A DNA stretch of 64,000 nucleotides from Burkholderiales bacterium (GCA_003241965.1 QBMB01000001.1:105448-169447); one strand, 5' to 3'; shown: positions 52,667 to 62,473, numbered from the stretch's first letter. Numbers and translations are program-made. Notes: generated by a model from the sequence alone, not told the origin.

Positions 52667-53863
52667 TCATTGTTGAACCGTTGCCTCAGACAACAACGCT
52701 CGGATGTGTTCGTCGGAATAGCCAAATTCGCGCAACAGTTCCACCGTGTTCTCCCCCAATTTGGGTGCATGGTGCCTCTTTTCCGGTACTGAATGCGACC
52801 ACTCGGTAGGGATGCTTACATCTAGCATTTCCCCTTCGCTTGGATGAGTGACCTGCTGGATGTATCCGGTTTCCGCAAGATGAGGGTCGGCCAGGATGTC
52901 GTCAATGCTGTACATGCGTGCTGCGGGAATATCTGCGTGCTCCAGCAGCGCAAGCCACTCCCCAGTGCTTCGTGTTCGAAAGATTTCGCCGAGAAAGCCG
53001 TAGACGTGGTCAATGTGCTCGAGGCGCTTGCCCTGGCTGCTGAAGCGCACGTCCTGCGCAAATACCTCGGACTTGCCAATGGCATCGAAGAAGCTACGCC
53101 AATGCTTGTCGTTGTACACCAGGACGCAGATATGGCCATCGCTTGTCTCGTAGGGTCGGCGATCACGTGCGAGACTACGTTGATATCCGGAAGGTCCCGT
53201 CGACGGTCTATAGAGGTGCCCGGCAAGGTGCTCACCAAGCACTATGGAAAGCATGCCTTCAAACATGGGCACATCAATCCGCTGTCCAATGCCGGAACGC
53301 TCGCGATAGAACAGTGCAGCGGTGATGGCGTTGCACAGTTGCAGACCGACCACGCGGTCGACCAATACCATGGGGGCATACCGGGGCGTCTCTCCAGTGG
53401 CCTGACCCGTAAGCCAAGGGATGCCGCACATGCCTTGGATGAGATCGTCGTAGGCGGGTTTTGCGGCGTAGGGGCCACGCTGACTGAATCCGTAGGCGCC
53501 AGCGTAGACGATCTTCGGAGACACCTTCTTCAGGTCTTCGTACCCGAGGCCCAGGCGAGCCATAGCCTGCGGCCGGATGTTGTAGAGCAGCACATCTGAG
53601 CTGGCTGCCATGTGCAGCAGCGCGTCGCGACCTGAAGGCTTCTTGAGGTCGAGAACGATGGAGCGCTTGTTGCGGTTGGTCGTCAGGTAGAAGTGGCCCA
53701 TGCCAGGATTTCGCATAGGGCCGGCTTGACGCATCACGTCCCCGCCAGGCGGTTCGACCTTGATCACATCGGCACCCAAGTCAGCCAACTGCTGGCTGGC
53801 ATATGGGCCCATGATCACACTCGTCAGATCGAGAACGCGAATGCCAGAAAGAGGTCCGCTCAT
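52667..53863 (-). CDS. CaiB/BaiF family CoA-transferase
   Basis: Family III CoA-transferase, 398 residues from ATG 53863 (MSGPLSGIRVLDLTSVIMGP); the track start is 15 codons earlier, inside the Bug gene. Motifs: LADLGADVIKVEPPGGDVMR, AYGFSQRGPYAAKPAYDDL, APMVLVDRVVG with the conserved Asp. Last gene of the LysR-divergent operon, where it probably activates the acid by CoA transfer, in place of an ATP-dependent ligase. Confidence 0.92.
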   Translation of the reverse strand: MSGPLSGIRVLDLTSVIMGPYASQQLADLGADVIKVEPPGGDVMRQAGPMRNPGMGHFYLTTNRNKRSIVLDLKKPSGRDALLHMAASSDVLLYNIRPQAMARLGLGYEDLKKVSPKIVYAGAYGFSQRGPYAAKPAYDDLIQGMCGIPWLTGQATGETPRYAPMVLVDRVVGLQLCNAITAALFYRERSGIGQRIDVPMFEGMLSIVLGEHLAGHLYRPSTGPSGYQRSLARDRRPYETSDGHICVLVYNDKHWRSFFDAIGKSEVFAQDVRFSSQGKRLEHIDHVYGFLGEIFRTRSTGEWLALLEHADIPAARMYSIDDILADPHLAETGYIQQVTHPSEGEMLDVSIPTEWSHSVPEKRHHAPKLGENTVELLREFGYSDEHIRALLSEATVQQ

Positions 53864-53865
53864 TT

Positions 53866-54852
53866 TCAATCGACTTTCGCGCCGGAGAGTTTGACGACCT
53901 TTCCCCACTTGTCATACTCGATGTTCATGAAGGACTTGAACTCGGTGGGGGGCAAGGTCCATGCCTCGTAGGCCATGCCACGAATGGCCTGCTGAAGTTC
54001 TGGGGTCTGCATCGCTTTGAGAGCGGCCTGATACAGCCGGTCGACGACGGGTTGAGGGAGTTTGGCAGGGGCCACCAGACCGAACCACAGGTCGCTACCC
54101 GCTTCGTCGAAGCCTGGCACACCGGACTCGCGCATGGTGGGCACGTCGGGCAGATAACTGCTGCGCTTGACACTGGTCACGGCAAGCGGCCTGACATGGC
54201 CGGCACGGATTTGAGGCAGCGAGGTGATGGGGATATCGAACATGGCCGAGACGCTGCCGCCCATGACGTCCACCAGGGCGGGTGCACTGCCCTTATAAGG
54301 AATGTGCTCGAGCTTCGCGCCTGTCAACGCTTTGAGCAGCTCTCCGGAGAGGTGGTTGGTTGCGCCGTTGCCGCCCGATGCGTAGTTGGCCGAAACACCA
54401 CTACGCTTGGTCCATGCAATGAACTCGGCCAGCGTGTTGGCTGGCACCTTGGGGTTGATGACCAGCACGTTGGTGTACGAAACGATGGGAGTGATCGGAG
54501 TCAGATCGGTGCGCGGATCGTAGGGGTGGCGTGGGTAGAGGTGTGGATTGATCGCGGTCGTGCCGGTGTGAGCCATTCCGATGGTGTAGCCGTCGGGTGC
54601 TGCCTTGGCCACCCCGTCGATGCCGATGCTGCCTCCGGCCCCTGGGCGGTTGTCCACGATGATGGGCTGGCCGAGCACTTCCCCCATGCTCTTGGCGAGG
54701 GACCGTGCCAGTACGTCGGTCGGCCCGCCTGCAGAGAATGGCACGATCATACGGATGGGCTTTGATGGGTAGTCCTGCGCAAAGCTCGCAAGAGGGACGG
54801 CGAGAAACAGGCCAGAAAGGGTGAGGCCCAGCACGGTTCGAATCGGGGTCAT
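53866..54852 (-). CDS. Bug/TctC-type tripartite tricarboxylate receptor
   Basis: Periplasmic solute receptor, 328 residues. ATG 54852 has TAGGAGACAAGACA upstream and starts a signal peptide ending ASFAQD. Family hallmarks: YPSKPIRMIVPFSAGGPTD, DNRPGAGGSIG, YASGGNGATNHL and PYKGSAPAL. No TctA/TctB membrane genes are nearby, as is common for Bug proteins in Burkholderiales. It may sense or deliver the acid whose CoA ester the neighbouring CaiB and ACAD handle. Confidence 0.93.
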   Translation of the reverse strand: MTPIRTVLGLTLSGLFLAVPLASFAQDYPSKPIRMIVPFSAGGPTDVLARSLAKSMGEVLGQPIIVDNRPGAGGSIGIDGVAKAAPDGYTIGMAHTGTTAINPHLYPRHPYDPRTDLTPITPIVSYTNVLVINPKVPANTLAEFIAWTKRSGVSANYASGGNGATNHLSGELLKALTGAKLEHIPYKGSAPALVDVMGGSVSAMFDIPITSLPQIRAGHVRPLAVTSVKRSSYLPDVPTMRESGVPGFDEAGSDLWFGLVAPAKLPQPVVDRLYQAALKAMQTPELQQAIRGMAYEAWTLPPTEFKSFMNIEYDKWGKVVKLSGAKVD

Positions 54853-54955
54853 TGTCTTGTCTCCTAGGGTTATGGTCTTGTCGCGGCGAATCAAGGTTAT
54901 GGGCTTCTTTCATGTGCTCATGAATTCGCCCTCCTGTTGGTGTTGCGTGTGATCC

Positions 54956-56104
54956 TTAGGCGTGCTCGCGGAGCAGTTCGCGCGCGATGATGAGCTGCAT
55001 GATCTGGCTGCTTCCCTCGTAGATGCGAAGCAGGCGCGCGTCGCGGTAAAGGCGCTCGATGGCGTATTCCTTGATGTAGCCATTGCCTCCGTGCACCTGC
55101 AGCATGCGGTCGGCGATGCGGCCTGCCGCCTCGGTCGCGTAGTACTTGCAGCATGCGGCCTCCTTGGTGGTCTTCTTTCCAGCATCTTTCTCCCGCGAGG
55201 CCTTCTCGACCATGGCGCGCGCAGCGAACAGCTCGGTTTGACTCTCAGCCAGCATGGACTGGATCATCTGGAAATTGGCAATGGGCTGGCCGAACTGCTT
55301 GCGCTCCATCGCGTAGCGCGTTCCTTCGTCAAGAAGGCGCTCGCACAGTCCGGTGGCCACTGCGGCCATGTGCAGCCGTGCGTGGTCCAGCGACATCATC
55401 GCGTTGCGAAATCCCGTGCCTTCCGCGCCGAGCAAGGCGCTGGCAGGAACACGGCAGTTCTCGAAGATCACGTCGGACTCATGAGAGCCCGCGAACCCCA
55501 TCTTCTTGTACGGCTTGGCCACAGTGATGCCGGGTGTGTCACGATCGACCAGAAAAGCGGAGATACCCTTCGAACCGACCTCCTTCGGAGCCGTGCGCGC
55601 GAAGACGGTGAACACGCCGGCATGGATGGCGTTGGTGATGAAGCGCTTGGTGCCGTTGATGACGTAGTGATTGCCATCGCGCACAGCTTTGGTGATCAGA
55701 GCAGCGGAATCGGAGCCGGAGTCGGGTTCGGTGAGACAGAAGGACGCCATCATCTCGCCGGTCGCGAGTTTGGGCAGGTACTTTCGCTTCTGCTCTTCGG
55801 TACCATCGTTGACGATGCCCAACGTGCCCACGCCATTGGTGGTGCCGAAGTAGGAGCGGAAGGCGGGCTGCGCGTAGGCGATTTCGAAAACGAGGCTTGC
55901 CTCCTCGAACATGCTGAGGCCGAGGCCCCCGTATTCCTCGGGGATGGTCATGCCGAAGAGGCCGAGTTCCCGCAGGCCCTTCACCACGTGGGGGGGAATC
56001 TCCTGCGTCTCCTCCACCACCGTCTCGGCGGGTAGAAGCACCTCGCGCGTGAAGCGGCGGGCGGCATCGATGAGAAGCTCGAGTGTCTGTTCGCGTTCTG
56101 TCAT
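54956..56104 (-). CDS. Acyl-CoA dehydrogenase (ACAD 9)
   Basis: ACAD of 382 residues: FCLTEPDSGSDSAALITKAV, GTKRFITNAIHAGVFTVFART, KMGFAGSHESDVIFENCRVP, RKQFGQPIANFQMIQSMLAE and LRIYEGSSQIMQLIIARELL. All elements of an independent catalytic ACAD are seen. It follows etfBA, so enzyme and electron acceptor are co-expressed. Confidence 0.93.
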   Translation of the reverse strand: MTEREQTLELLIDAARRFTREVLLPAETVVEETQEIPPHVVKGLRELGLFGMTIPEEYGGLGLSMFEEASLVFEIAYAQPAFRSYFGTTNGVGTLGIVNDGTEEQKRKYLPKLATGEMMASFCLTEPDSGSDSAALITKAVRDGNHYVINGTKRFITNAIHAGVFTVFARTAPKEVGSKGISAFLVDRDTPGITVAKPYKKMGFAGSHESDVIFENCRVPASALLGAEGTGFRNAMMSLDHARLHMAAVATGLCERLLDEGTRYAMERKQFGQPIANFQMIQSMLAESQTELFAARAMVEKASREKDAGKKTTKEAACCKYYATEAAGRIADRMLQVHGGNGYIKEYAIERLYRDARLLRIYEGSSQIMQLIIARELLREHA

Positions 56105-56148
56105 GGGTATTTCCGTGGAGTCGTTCGTAAAGAGAGAGGATGTAAATT

Positions 56149-57084
56149 TCAGACCACTTTGATCAACTCGGGCACGGCCACGAACAGATCGGCCTCCAGG
56201 CCGTAGTCGGCCACCGAGAAGATCGGGGCCTCGGGGTCCTTGTTGATCGCCACGATGACCTTGGAGTCCTTCATGCCGGCCAGGTGCTGGATCGCGCCCG
56301 AGATGCCCGCAGCAATGTAGAGCTGCGGGGCCACGATCTTGCCGGTCTGGCCCACCTGCCAGTCGTTCGGTGCGTAGCCCGCGTCCACCGCGGCGCGGCT
56401 CGCTCCGAGTGCTGCGCCCAGCTTGTCGGCCAGCGGCGTCATCACCTCGTTGAACTTCTCCGCGCTGCCGAGTGCCCGGCCACCGGAGACGATGATCTTG
56501 GCCGCCGTGAGCTCGGGGCGGTCGCTCTTGGCGATCTCGCTGCCCATGAATTTGGACTTACCGTCGTCGTCGGCTGCTGCTGCTGCCGTTTCCACCGTGG
56601 CGCTGCCACCGGTGGCCGCTGCGGGGTCGAATCCCGTGGTGCGCACGGTGATCACGTGCGTGGCGTCCAGGCCCTGCACCGTGGCAATGGCGTTGCCGGC
56701 GTAGATCGGGCGCTCGAAGGTGTCGGCTGCGATGACCTTGGTGATGTCGGAGAGCTGGGCCACATCGATTGCGGCGGCCACACGGGGCGCCACGTTCTTG
56801 CCGCTGGCGGTGGCGGGGAACAGGATGTGGCTGTAGTTCGCCGCGATGATCAGCACCTGGGCTGCCACGTTCTCGGCCAGGCCGTGTTCGAAGCCCGGGG
56901 CGTCGGCGTGGATCACCTTGGCCACGCCCGCGATCTGTGCGGCCGCGGCGGCTGCTGCAGCGGCGTTGTGGCCGGCAATGAGCACGTGCACCTCACCGCC
57001 ACATTGGGTGGCGGCAGCCACGGTGTTGAGCGTGGCGCCCTTGATGGAGGCGTTGTCGTGTTCGGCAATTACGAGTGCAGTCAT
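56149..57084 (-). CDS. etfA: Electron transfer flavoprotein alpha subunit
   Basis: FAD-binding alpha chain, 311 residues. ATG 57084 follows GAGGA. Motifs of the C-terminal FAD domain: [36 protein letters not shown] (adjoining pieces) and [24 protein letters not shown] (adjoining). It accepts electrons from acyl-CoA dehydrogenases and passes them to ETF-quinone oxidoreductase. It lies 10 bp after etfB. Confidence 0.96.
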   Translation of the reverse strand: MTALVIAEHDNASIKGATLNTVAAATQCGGEVHVLIAGHNAAAAAAAAAQIAGVAKVIHADAPGFEHGLAENVAAQVLIIAANYSHILFPATASGKNVAPRVAAAIDVAQLSDITKVIAADTFERPIYAGNAIATVQGLDATHVITVRTTGFDPAAATGGSATVETAAAAADDDGKSKFMGSEIAKSDRPELTAAKIIVSGGRALGSAEKFNEVMTPLADKLGAALGASRAAVDAGYAPNDWQVGQTGKIVAPQLYIAAGISGAIQHLAGMKDSKVIVAINKDPEAPIFSVADYGLEADLFVAVPELIKVV

Positions 57085-57094
57085 TTGTCGGTCC

Positions 57095-57844
57095 TCAGAT
57101 CACTTTGGCTTCATTTTTGAGTTTGTCCACCAGGGCAGCGACATCGGCCACCTTGATGCCCGCGCCGCGCTTGGGCGGCTCGCTGACCTTCAGGGTCTTG
57201 ATGCGCGGCGTCACGTCCACACCGAGGTCTTCGGGCTTGACGATGTCCAGCGTCTTCTTCTTGGCCTTCATGATGTTGGGCAGCGTCACGTAACGCGGCT
57301 CGTTCAAACGAAGGTCGGTGGTGATGACGGCGGGCAGCGTGATGGAGAGCGTCTCCAGGCCACCGTCGACTTCGCGCGTGACGGTGGCTCTACCGTCAGC
57401 GACTTCCACCTTGCTGGCGAAGGTGGCTTGTGGCAGGCCGGCGAGCGCGGCCAGCATCTGGCCGGTCTGGTTGCAGTCGTCGTCGATCGCCTGTTTGCCC
57501 AGGATGATGAGACCGGGTTGCTCCTTGTCCACCAGGGCCTTCAAGAGCTTGGCCACGGCCAGGGGCTGCAGCTCCAAGTTGGTCTCCACCAGGATGGCGC
57601 GGTCCGCACCAATGGCCATGGCGGTGCGCAGGGTTTCCTGGCACTGGGTGACACCGCAGGAGACGGCGATCACCTCGGTGACCACGCCTTTCTCTCTCAG
57701 GCGCACGGCTTCTTCCACCGCGATTTCGTCAAACGGGTTCATGCTCATCTTGACGTTGGCGATGTCCACGCCACTGCCGTCGCTCTTCACGCGCACCTTG
57801 ACGTTGTAATCCACCACGCGTTTGACGGGGACGATAACCTTCAT
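57095..57844 (-). CDS. etfB: Electron transfer flavoprotein beta subunit
   Basis: AMP-binding beta chain, 249 residues from ATG 57844 ([20 protein letters not shown]), with GGAGACAACCC upstream. The track ORF from 58243 runs back through lysR. Signatures: [30 protein letters not shown] and [18 protein letters not shown]. First gene of the operon diverging from lysR. Confidence 0.96.
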   Translation of the reverse strand: MKVIVPVKRVVDYNVKVRVKSDGSGVDIANVKMSMNPFDEIAVEEAVRLREKGVVTEVIAVSCGVTQCQETLRTAMAIGADRAILVETNLELQPLAVAKLLKALVDKEQPGLIILGKQAIDDDCNQTGQMLAALAGLPQATFASKVEVADGRATVTREVDGGLETLSITLPAVITTDLRLNEPRYVTLPNIMKAKKKTLDIVKPEDLGVDVTPRIKTLKVSEPPKRGAGIKVADVAALVDKLKNEAKVI

Positions 57845-57938
57845 GTTGGGTTGTCTCCTGTTGATATGGACTTCACTGTACGAATCGATAGATTCCACGT
57901 CCAATACCAAATGAGACGTCAGTGATATCCTTTTGATA
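57845..57938. promoter_or_regulatory. lysR-etfB divergent promoter region with inverted repeat
   Basis: A 94-bp space between divergent starts, markedly AT-richer than the genes. It contains GAATC-GATA-GATTC (57882-57895), 5-bp arms with a 4-base centre. On the minus strand the sequence TTGGAC, 18 bases, TACAGT could be a sigma-70-like promoter for etfB, with the repeat lying inside the spacer. LysR-type proteins usually act from such positions. The 11-mer AATCGATAGAT recurs upstream of bioB. Confidence 0.45.
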
Positions 57939-58883
57939 ATGAACTTCCGGCAGATCACCCAGTTCCTGGCCGTGGTGGAAACGCAGAGCTTTCGCAAGGC
58001 GGCGGAACGGCTGCACATTGCGCAACCGCCCCTGTCAACGGGCATCCGGCGCTTGGAAGCAGACCTCGGCGCACCACTTTTCGAGCGCAGCAAGCGCGGC
58101 GTGCGTCTTACCGACGCAGGTCGTATCATTCTGGTGGATGCGCAGCAGATTGCCTTCCATGCTGAGCAGTTACGCAGCGCTGTCGTCGCTCTGCGTAACG
58201 GCGTTGGCGGGCGATTGCGCATTGGCTTTGTAGGCTCCGCCACCTATGCGATGCTGCCACGCGTACTGCCGCTTTTTCGCGAGCGCTACCCGAATGTGGT
58301 GCTCGACTTGCGCGAAGGCACGACCACACAGATACTTCGCGACCTGGAGGCTGGTGCGCTGGACCTAGGGCTCGTTCGATACCCCGTGGCAGAAACCACA
58401 CCGATCGAAATCAGACCGGTGGAATGGGACAGGCTGGTGGTCGCCTTGCCGATGCACCATCCGCTGACCCGGCGCAAACGCGTGGCGCTATCGGACTTGG
58501 CCAATGAAGCTTTCATCATGTACTCAGCGTCGAGCGCGGTAAACCTTAGAGCACAGGTGATGCTGGTCTGCCAGACCGCTGGCTTTACTCCCCGGGTCAC
58601 GCAGGAAGCCGTGCAGGTTCAGACGTTGGTCAGTCTTGTGGAAAGCGGCATCGGGGTGGCATTGGTCCCTGCAGCATGCAGCACAGGTTCCACCAGGCGA
58701 GTGGAGTTTCGCGATGTGTCGTCAGAAGCATCGCTCGCGGTAGCGCTCGGCGTGGCAATGCAGCCGAGCGCCGACGGTAGCGCTGCACAGCGTTTCCGGC
58801 AGATGTTGGAAGAGAACCCTCCTCAAAACGGTGACACTGTTCTTTTGCGTCGCCGAAAGCCAGTTCCGCGCGGATCACTTTGA
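57939..58883 (+). CDS. LysR-type transcriptional regulator
   Basis: 314 residues from ATG 57939; the TTG at 57933 in the track is an alternative. The N-terminal winged helix-turn-helix [33 protein letters not shown] (read as adjoining pieces) is followed by [22 protein letters not shown]. The effector domain starts near residue 90 ([17 protein letters not shown]). It probably controls the divergent etfBA-ACAD-Bug-CaiB operon in response to the acid or its CoA ester. It is the only intact transcriptional regulator in the window. Its 3' end coincides with the break in bioA. Confidence 0.94.
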   Translation: MNFRQITQFLAVVETQSFRKAAERLHIAQPPLSTGIRRLEADLGAPLFERSKRGVRLTDAGRIILVDAQQIAFHAEQLRSAVVALRNGVGGRLRIGFVGSATYAMLPRVLPLFRERYPNVVLDLREGTTTQILRDLEAGALDLGLVRYPVAETTPIEIRPVEWDRLVVALPMHHPLTRRKRVALSDLANEAFIMYSASSAVNLRAQVMLVCQTAGFTPRVTQEAVQVQTLVSLVESGIGVALVPAACSTGSTRRVEFRDVSSEASLAVALGVAMQPSADGSAAQRFRQMLEENPPQNGDTVLLRRRKPVPRGSL

Positions 58884-59264
58884 CGCTCTCGGTGGCGCTG
58901 GCGCCGTCGCTCCCGTTGAAGGCGTGGCCCAGGCCAGTGAGCGCAGCCAGGCGCTCGGACAGTTCAACCGCCGGCCCGTGGGTGAAACCAGCCAGCATCA
59001 CGTGGTCGAGCGTGTGCAACTGATCGATCAGCGCGGTGCGGATGGCGGGGTGGTTGTGCCCGAACAGGTTGACCCACCAGGAGCTGATCGCATTCAGATG
59101 GCACCAGCCTCCGTGGTCGCGCAGCCACACTCCTGGGCCCGCGCCACGGGAATCAGCGGCAGCGCAGCACCCTCGGACGCGTGCAGCTTCATCTGGGTGC
59201 AGGGGTGCCAAACCCCAGCCGGGCTGCGCTAGCGCCAGGCGTCGTTGGCCGACACAGGTAGCAT
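58880..59264 (-). pseudogene. bioA: Truncated, multiply broken bioA (DAPA aminotransferase)
   Basis: An N-terminal piece of adenosylmethionine-8-amino-7-oxononanoate aminotransferase. In the first frame ATG 59264 overlaps the panD stop (TGATG), and WHPCTQMKLHASEGAALPLI is seen. A 1-base deletion then moves to the frame of GVWLRDHGGWCHLNAISSWW, LDHVMLAGFTHGPAVELSER and FNGSDGASATES. There is also a TAG at codon 12. Homology stops near 58880, at the lysR stop. About 300 C-terminal residues, including the PLP lysine, are missing. Confidence 0.85.
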
Positions 59265-59680
59265 CAAAGCTCGGCGCCTAGGGGCAGGATGACCGGATCG
59301 CCGGACTGCGGACCGGCGGGCTCGCTGCGGGTCTCGACGATGCGGTTGGCGGCGTCGGGGAACACCAGCTTCGGCACGGCCTCGTCGAGCTTGTCCTCGT
59401 GAACCATGCCAAAGGCCGCGATGATCACCAGGTCGCCCACACTGGCGCGCCGGGCGGCCGAGCCGTTGAGCGAAATGATGCCGCTGCCGCGCGGCGACTT
59501 GATGGCGTAGGTGATGAAACGTTCGCCGTTGTTGACTTTCCAGATGTGCACCTGTTCGTTGGGGCGGATGTTGCTCGCCTCAAGCAGGTCTTCGTCGATG
59601 CCGCAGGACCCTTCGTAGTGCAGCTCGCAGTGGGTGACGGTGGCGCGGTGGATTTTGGATTTCAGCAGGGTGCGAAACAT
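59264..59680 (-). CDS. panD: Aspartate 1-decarboxylase precursor
   Basis: Makes beta-alanine for pantothenate and CoA, 138 residues from ATG 59680 (the track start at 59824 overlaps bioB). [20 protein letters not shown] is canonical. The self-cleavage site Gly24-Ser25 sits in YEGSCGID, producing the pyruvoyl group, and [15 protein letters not shown] and the RFITYAI segments are conserved. It lies between bioB and the broken bioA, an uncommon mix of pantothenate and biotin genes. CoA supply matches the heavy use of CoA thioesters in this region. Confidence 0.94.
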   Translation of the reverse strand: MFRTLLKSKIHRATVTHCELHYEGSCGIDEDLLEASNIRPNEQVHIWKVNNGERFITYAIKSPRGSGIISLNGSAARRASVGDLVIIAAFGMVHEDKLDEAVPKLVFPDAANRIVETRSEPAGPQSGDPVILPLGAEL

Positions 59681-59691
59681 GGTCGTGGTCC

Positions 59692-60717
59692 TCAGGCGCC
59701 CAAAGTGTGGCGCGCATGCAGGCCCAGGCGCTGCATCAGCGCCCGGTCGCGTTCGATGTCGGGGTTGCCGGTGGTCAGCAGCTTCTCGCCATAAAAGATG
59801 GAGTTGGCGCCGGCCGCAAAACACAGGGCCTGCACCGCATCGCTCATCTGCTGGCGCCCGGCCGACAGGCGCACCCGGGCCCGCGGCATGGTGATGCGGG
59901 CGACCGCGATCATGCGCACGAACTCCAGCGGGTCCAGTTCGGCCTGATCGGCCAGCGGCGTGCCTTCGACCTTGACCAGGTTGTTGATCGGCACCGATTC
60001 GGGGTAATCGGGCGCCAGGTTGGCCAGCTGGGCGATCAGCGCCGCACGCTGCACCCGCGTCTCGCCCATGCCCACGATCCCGCCACTGCAGACCCGGACG
60101 CCCGCCCCGCGCACGCGTTGCAGGGTGTCGAGCCGGTCCTGGTAATCGCGCGTGGTGATGATGTCGCCGTAAAAGTCGGGGGCGCTGTCCAGGTTGTGGT
60201 TGTAGTAGTCGAGCCCGGCGTCGCGCAGGGTTTCGGCGTGGCCCTCGTTGAGCATGCCCAGGGTGGCGCAGGCCTCCAGGCCCACGTCCTTGACCGCGCG
60301 CACCAGCTCGGCCACGGCTTGCACGTCGCGGTCCTTGGGCGCGCGCCAGGCCGCGCCCATGCAGAAGCGTGTGGCGCCGGCCGCCTTGGCGCGCACGGCC
60401 GCGTCGCGCACCTCTTCCACCGCCATGAGCTTGCTGGCCGCTACGCCGGTGTCGTAGTGCACCGACTGCGGGCAGTAGCCACAGTCTTCCGGGCAGCCAC
60501 CGGTCTTGATCGACAGCAGCGTGGCAAGCTCGACCTCGGTCGGGTCGAAGTGCTCGCGGTGAACGGTCTGCGCGCGAAACAGAAGCTCGGTAAACGGCTG
60601 ATCGAACAGCGCCACTACGGCTTCGGTCGACCAGGCTCCCACGCTCGATGCCTCGGCAGTCTGCGAAGGTGATTGCACCCAGTGAATGGGTTCTTCTCTC
60701 AGGATCGTGTCATTCAT
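59692..60717 (-). CDS. bioB: Biotin synthase
   Basis: Radical SAM enzyme converting dethiobiotin to biotin, 341 residues from ATG 60717. The [4Fe-4S] motif is Cys75-x3-Cys79-x2-Cys82 in [34 protein letters not shown] and the [2Fe-2S] region [12 protein letters not shown] are conserved. The track extension to 60786 reads into the spacer. Biotin is the cofactor of the two acyl-CoA carboxylases in the window, although bioA beside it is dead. Confidence 0.96.
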   Translation of the reverse strand: MNDTILREEPIHWVQSPSQTAEASSVGAWSTEAVVALFDQPFTELLFRAQTVHREHFDPTEVELATLLSIKTGGCPEDCGYCPQSVHYDTGVAASKLMAVEEVRDAAVRAKAAGATRFCMGAAWRAPKDRDVQAVAELVRAVKDVGLEACATLGMLNEGHAETLRDAGLDYYNHNLDSAPDFYGDIITTRDYQDRLDTLQRVRGAGVRVCSGGIVGMGETRVQRAALIAQLANLAPDYPESVPINNLVKVEGTPLADQAELDPLEFVRMIAVARITMPRARVRLSAGRQQMSDAVQALCFAAGANSIFYGEKLLTTGNPDIERDRALMQRLGLHARHTLGA

Positions 60718-60750
60718 CGCGCAATACTCCAGTGGTGTCCAGCAAAATTC

Positions 60751-60761
60751 AATCGATAGAT
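60751..60761. promoter_or_regulatory. 11-mer AATCGATAGAT upstream of bioB, shared with the etfB promoter region
   Basis: This 11-mer is also at 57883-57893, in the same orientation and at a similar distance (about 35-40 bp) before the minus-strand start codon of etfB. Both copies lie in short inverted repeats (here TCGAT-CT-ATCGA on the minus strand). It may be a binding site common to the two promoters, or chance. Confidence 0.25.
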
Positions 60762-60802
60762 CGACGCGGGCGAATCGTGCCTGCAAGGCCAGCCACAGCG
60801 CT

Positions 60803-61591
60803 TCAGGCGCCTTGCGGCCTGATGTGCTGGGTGGCCTCGTCTTCGACCCGCTGCCAGATCTCGACCGCCATCGGGTTCTTGCTCTCTTCCAGGATGTGCC
60901 CTACCAGCCCGATGGCACGCGCCAGGACGCCGATGCCGCGCACGATTTTCCATGGCAGCCCGAGTTCGCAGCTGATGGCGCCGATGGCGCCGGTCGCGTT
61001 GACGGGAAGCGACTTGCCAGCGGCGCGTTCGGCCTCGTCGCAGATCAGTTGTTCCAGGCGGATGTAGTCGCCGGAAAAGCCGTTGTCTTTGGCGATCTGG
61101 AACAGGCGCGGGGCACGCGGATCGACCGGCTTGTGCAGCGGATGGCCGAGCCCCGGAATGATCTGGCCACGCTCTCGGTAGGCCGCCACGGTTTCGCGCG
61201 CAATGCGCTCCAGATCGGCGTCGCGTGTGCCCGGCGGCAGCGCCTCGTACAGCATTTTGGCGGTGCCTTCGGTGCTGCCGACGAACACGCTGCCCAGGCC
61301 GCACAATCCGGCCGCCACCGCCGCCTGCAGCGATTCGGGCGCACCGGCGTAAGTCAGTCGCGCGACCAGCGCACTCGGCGTGATGCCGTGTTCGACCAGC
61401 GTCACCGCGATCGCGTTGAATACGTTGGACTCCTGCGGCGTCGGCATGCGCCCGACGATCTGCAGGAAGGCCATATCACCCAGGTTGAGATGGCCAAGAA
61501 TTTCGTCGGGCAGGCTTTTGCCGTGCACCTCGATGCGGTCGGGGGTACTCCACGCAATGTCGGAGCGGATGGGTTTGTTCTTGCGGGTCAT
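60803..61591 (-). CDS. Citrate-synthase-like citryl-CoA lyase
   Basis: 262 residues with the citrate-synthase C-terminal fold but far shorter than citrate synthase (about 430). Conserved pieces: [40 protein letters not shown] (a GHPLHK active-site His) and [17 protein letters not shown]. Members are annotated as citryl-CoA lyases, splitting a citryl- or citramalyl-like CoA ester to an acyl-CoA and a 2-oxoacid. It follows a CitE-like lyase in the same operon, so two carbon-carbon lyases act together. Confidence 0.87.
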   Translation of the reverse strand: MTRKNKPIRSDIAWSTPDRIEVHGKSLPDEILGHLNLGDMAFLQIVGRMPTPQESNVFNAIAVTLVEHGITPSALVARLTYAGAPESLQAAVAAGLCGLGSVFVGSTEGTAKMLYEALPPGTRDADLERIARETVAAYRERGQIIPGLGHPLHKPVDPRAPRLFQIAKDNGFSGDYIRLEQLICDEAERAAGKSLPVNATGAIGAISCELGLPWKIVRGIGVLARAIGLVGHILEESKNPMAVEIWQRVEDEATQHIRPQGA

Positions 61592-61627
61592 GAGAAATTC
61601 CAGTCGGTTTGGGGTGGGCTTAAAAAA

Positions 61628-62473
61628 TCAGGCGCTCAGACCCGCGTCGCGCAGCACGGCTTGTGCACGCTGGTACACCGGCAGATCGACCATCTGGCTG
61701 TCAACCGCCACGGCGGAACCACCCGCCGTTTCAAATGCTTTGCAGACGCGGCGCGCCCAGTCAAGCCGTTCGGGGGTCGGCGTGAACACCGCCTGGACGA
61801 TGGCAAGCTGCTTCGGGTGGATGCACAGCTTGGCACCAAAGCCGAGTCGACGTGAGCGTTCAGTGTCCGCCTGCAAGCGTTGCAGGTCCTCGATCGCGGT
61901 GCTGACACCATCAACCGGCGCGGCCAGCCCGGCCAGCCGCGAGGCCAGCACCACTTGTGAGCGGAAAGCCAGCAGCTCTGACTCCGCGCCATCGGGCGCA
62001 CAGTCAATGCCCAGATCGAGCGCCAGATCGACGCTGCCAAAAGCCAGGCGGATCACGCCCGGCACGCTCGCAATGCTGTGGATTTCCCTAAGGCCGCGCG
62101 CCGACTCGATGATCGGCAACACGTCCTTATAGGTGATCTCGACCACGGTGCACACGGCATCGATACCCTCGGCCTTGGGCAGCATCACCGCCGCCACACC
62201 AGGATGGCGACACAGTTCGAGATCGTCTTCAAACCAGGGCGTGCCAGCGGCATTGATGCGCACAACCAGCGGTGCCGACGCATCAAGCGCCGTCGCCAGC
62301 GCGTCGCGTGCGCTCGCCTTCGCCTCGGGGGCAACCGCGTCTTCCAGATCAACAATCACCGCGTCGGCGCCGCTGGCGCGCGCCTTGGCAAAACGCTCAG
62401 GCCTGTCTGCGGGCACAAAAAGATAGGCACGCCGCAGGACATGGAGGCCGGGGGTGCTGGTCGCCATGCTCAT
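61628..62473 (-). CDS. CitE/HpcH-like CoA-ester lyase
   Basis: 281 residues of the HpcH/HpaI aldolase family: RRAYLFVPADRPERFAKARAS, DAVIVDLEDAVAP, VVRINAAGTPWFEDDL, VMLPKAEG, PIIESARGL (metal-binding Glu), AFGSVDLALDLG with the second acid residue, and KLCIHPKQLAIV. These are the features of malyl/citramalyl-CoA lyases such as CLYBL and CitE. The start overlaps the MmgE/PrpD stop (ATGA), so the two are coupled. Confidence 0.92.
   Translation of the reverse strand: MSMATSTPGLHVLRRAYLFVPADRPERFAKARASGADAVIVDLEDAVAPEAKASARDALATALDASAPLVVRINAAGTPWFEDDLELCRHPGVAAVMLPKAEGIDAVCTVVEITYKDVLPIIESARGLREIHSIASVPGVIRLAFGSVDLALDLGIDCAPDGAESELLAFRSQVVLASRLAGLAAPVDGVSTAIEDLQRLQADTERSRRLGFGAKLCIHPKQLAIVQAVFTPTPERLDWARRVCKAFETAGGSAVAVDSQMVDLPVYQRAQAVLRDAGLSA

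Noticed and set aside
54962-56035. 357-residue plus-strand ORF
   Set aside because: Antisense to ACAD 9; no domain recognised.
58630-58880. Downstream part of ORF 58630-59211 as the rest of bioA
   Set aside because: Past FNGSDGASATES the translation loses all BioA similarity and is antisense to lysR, so it is not part of the gene.
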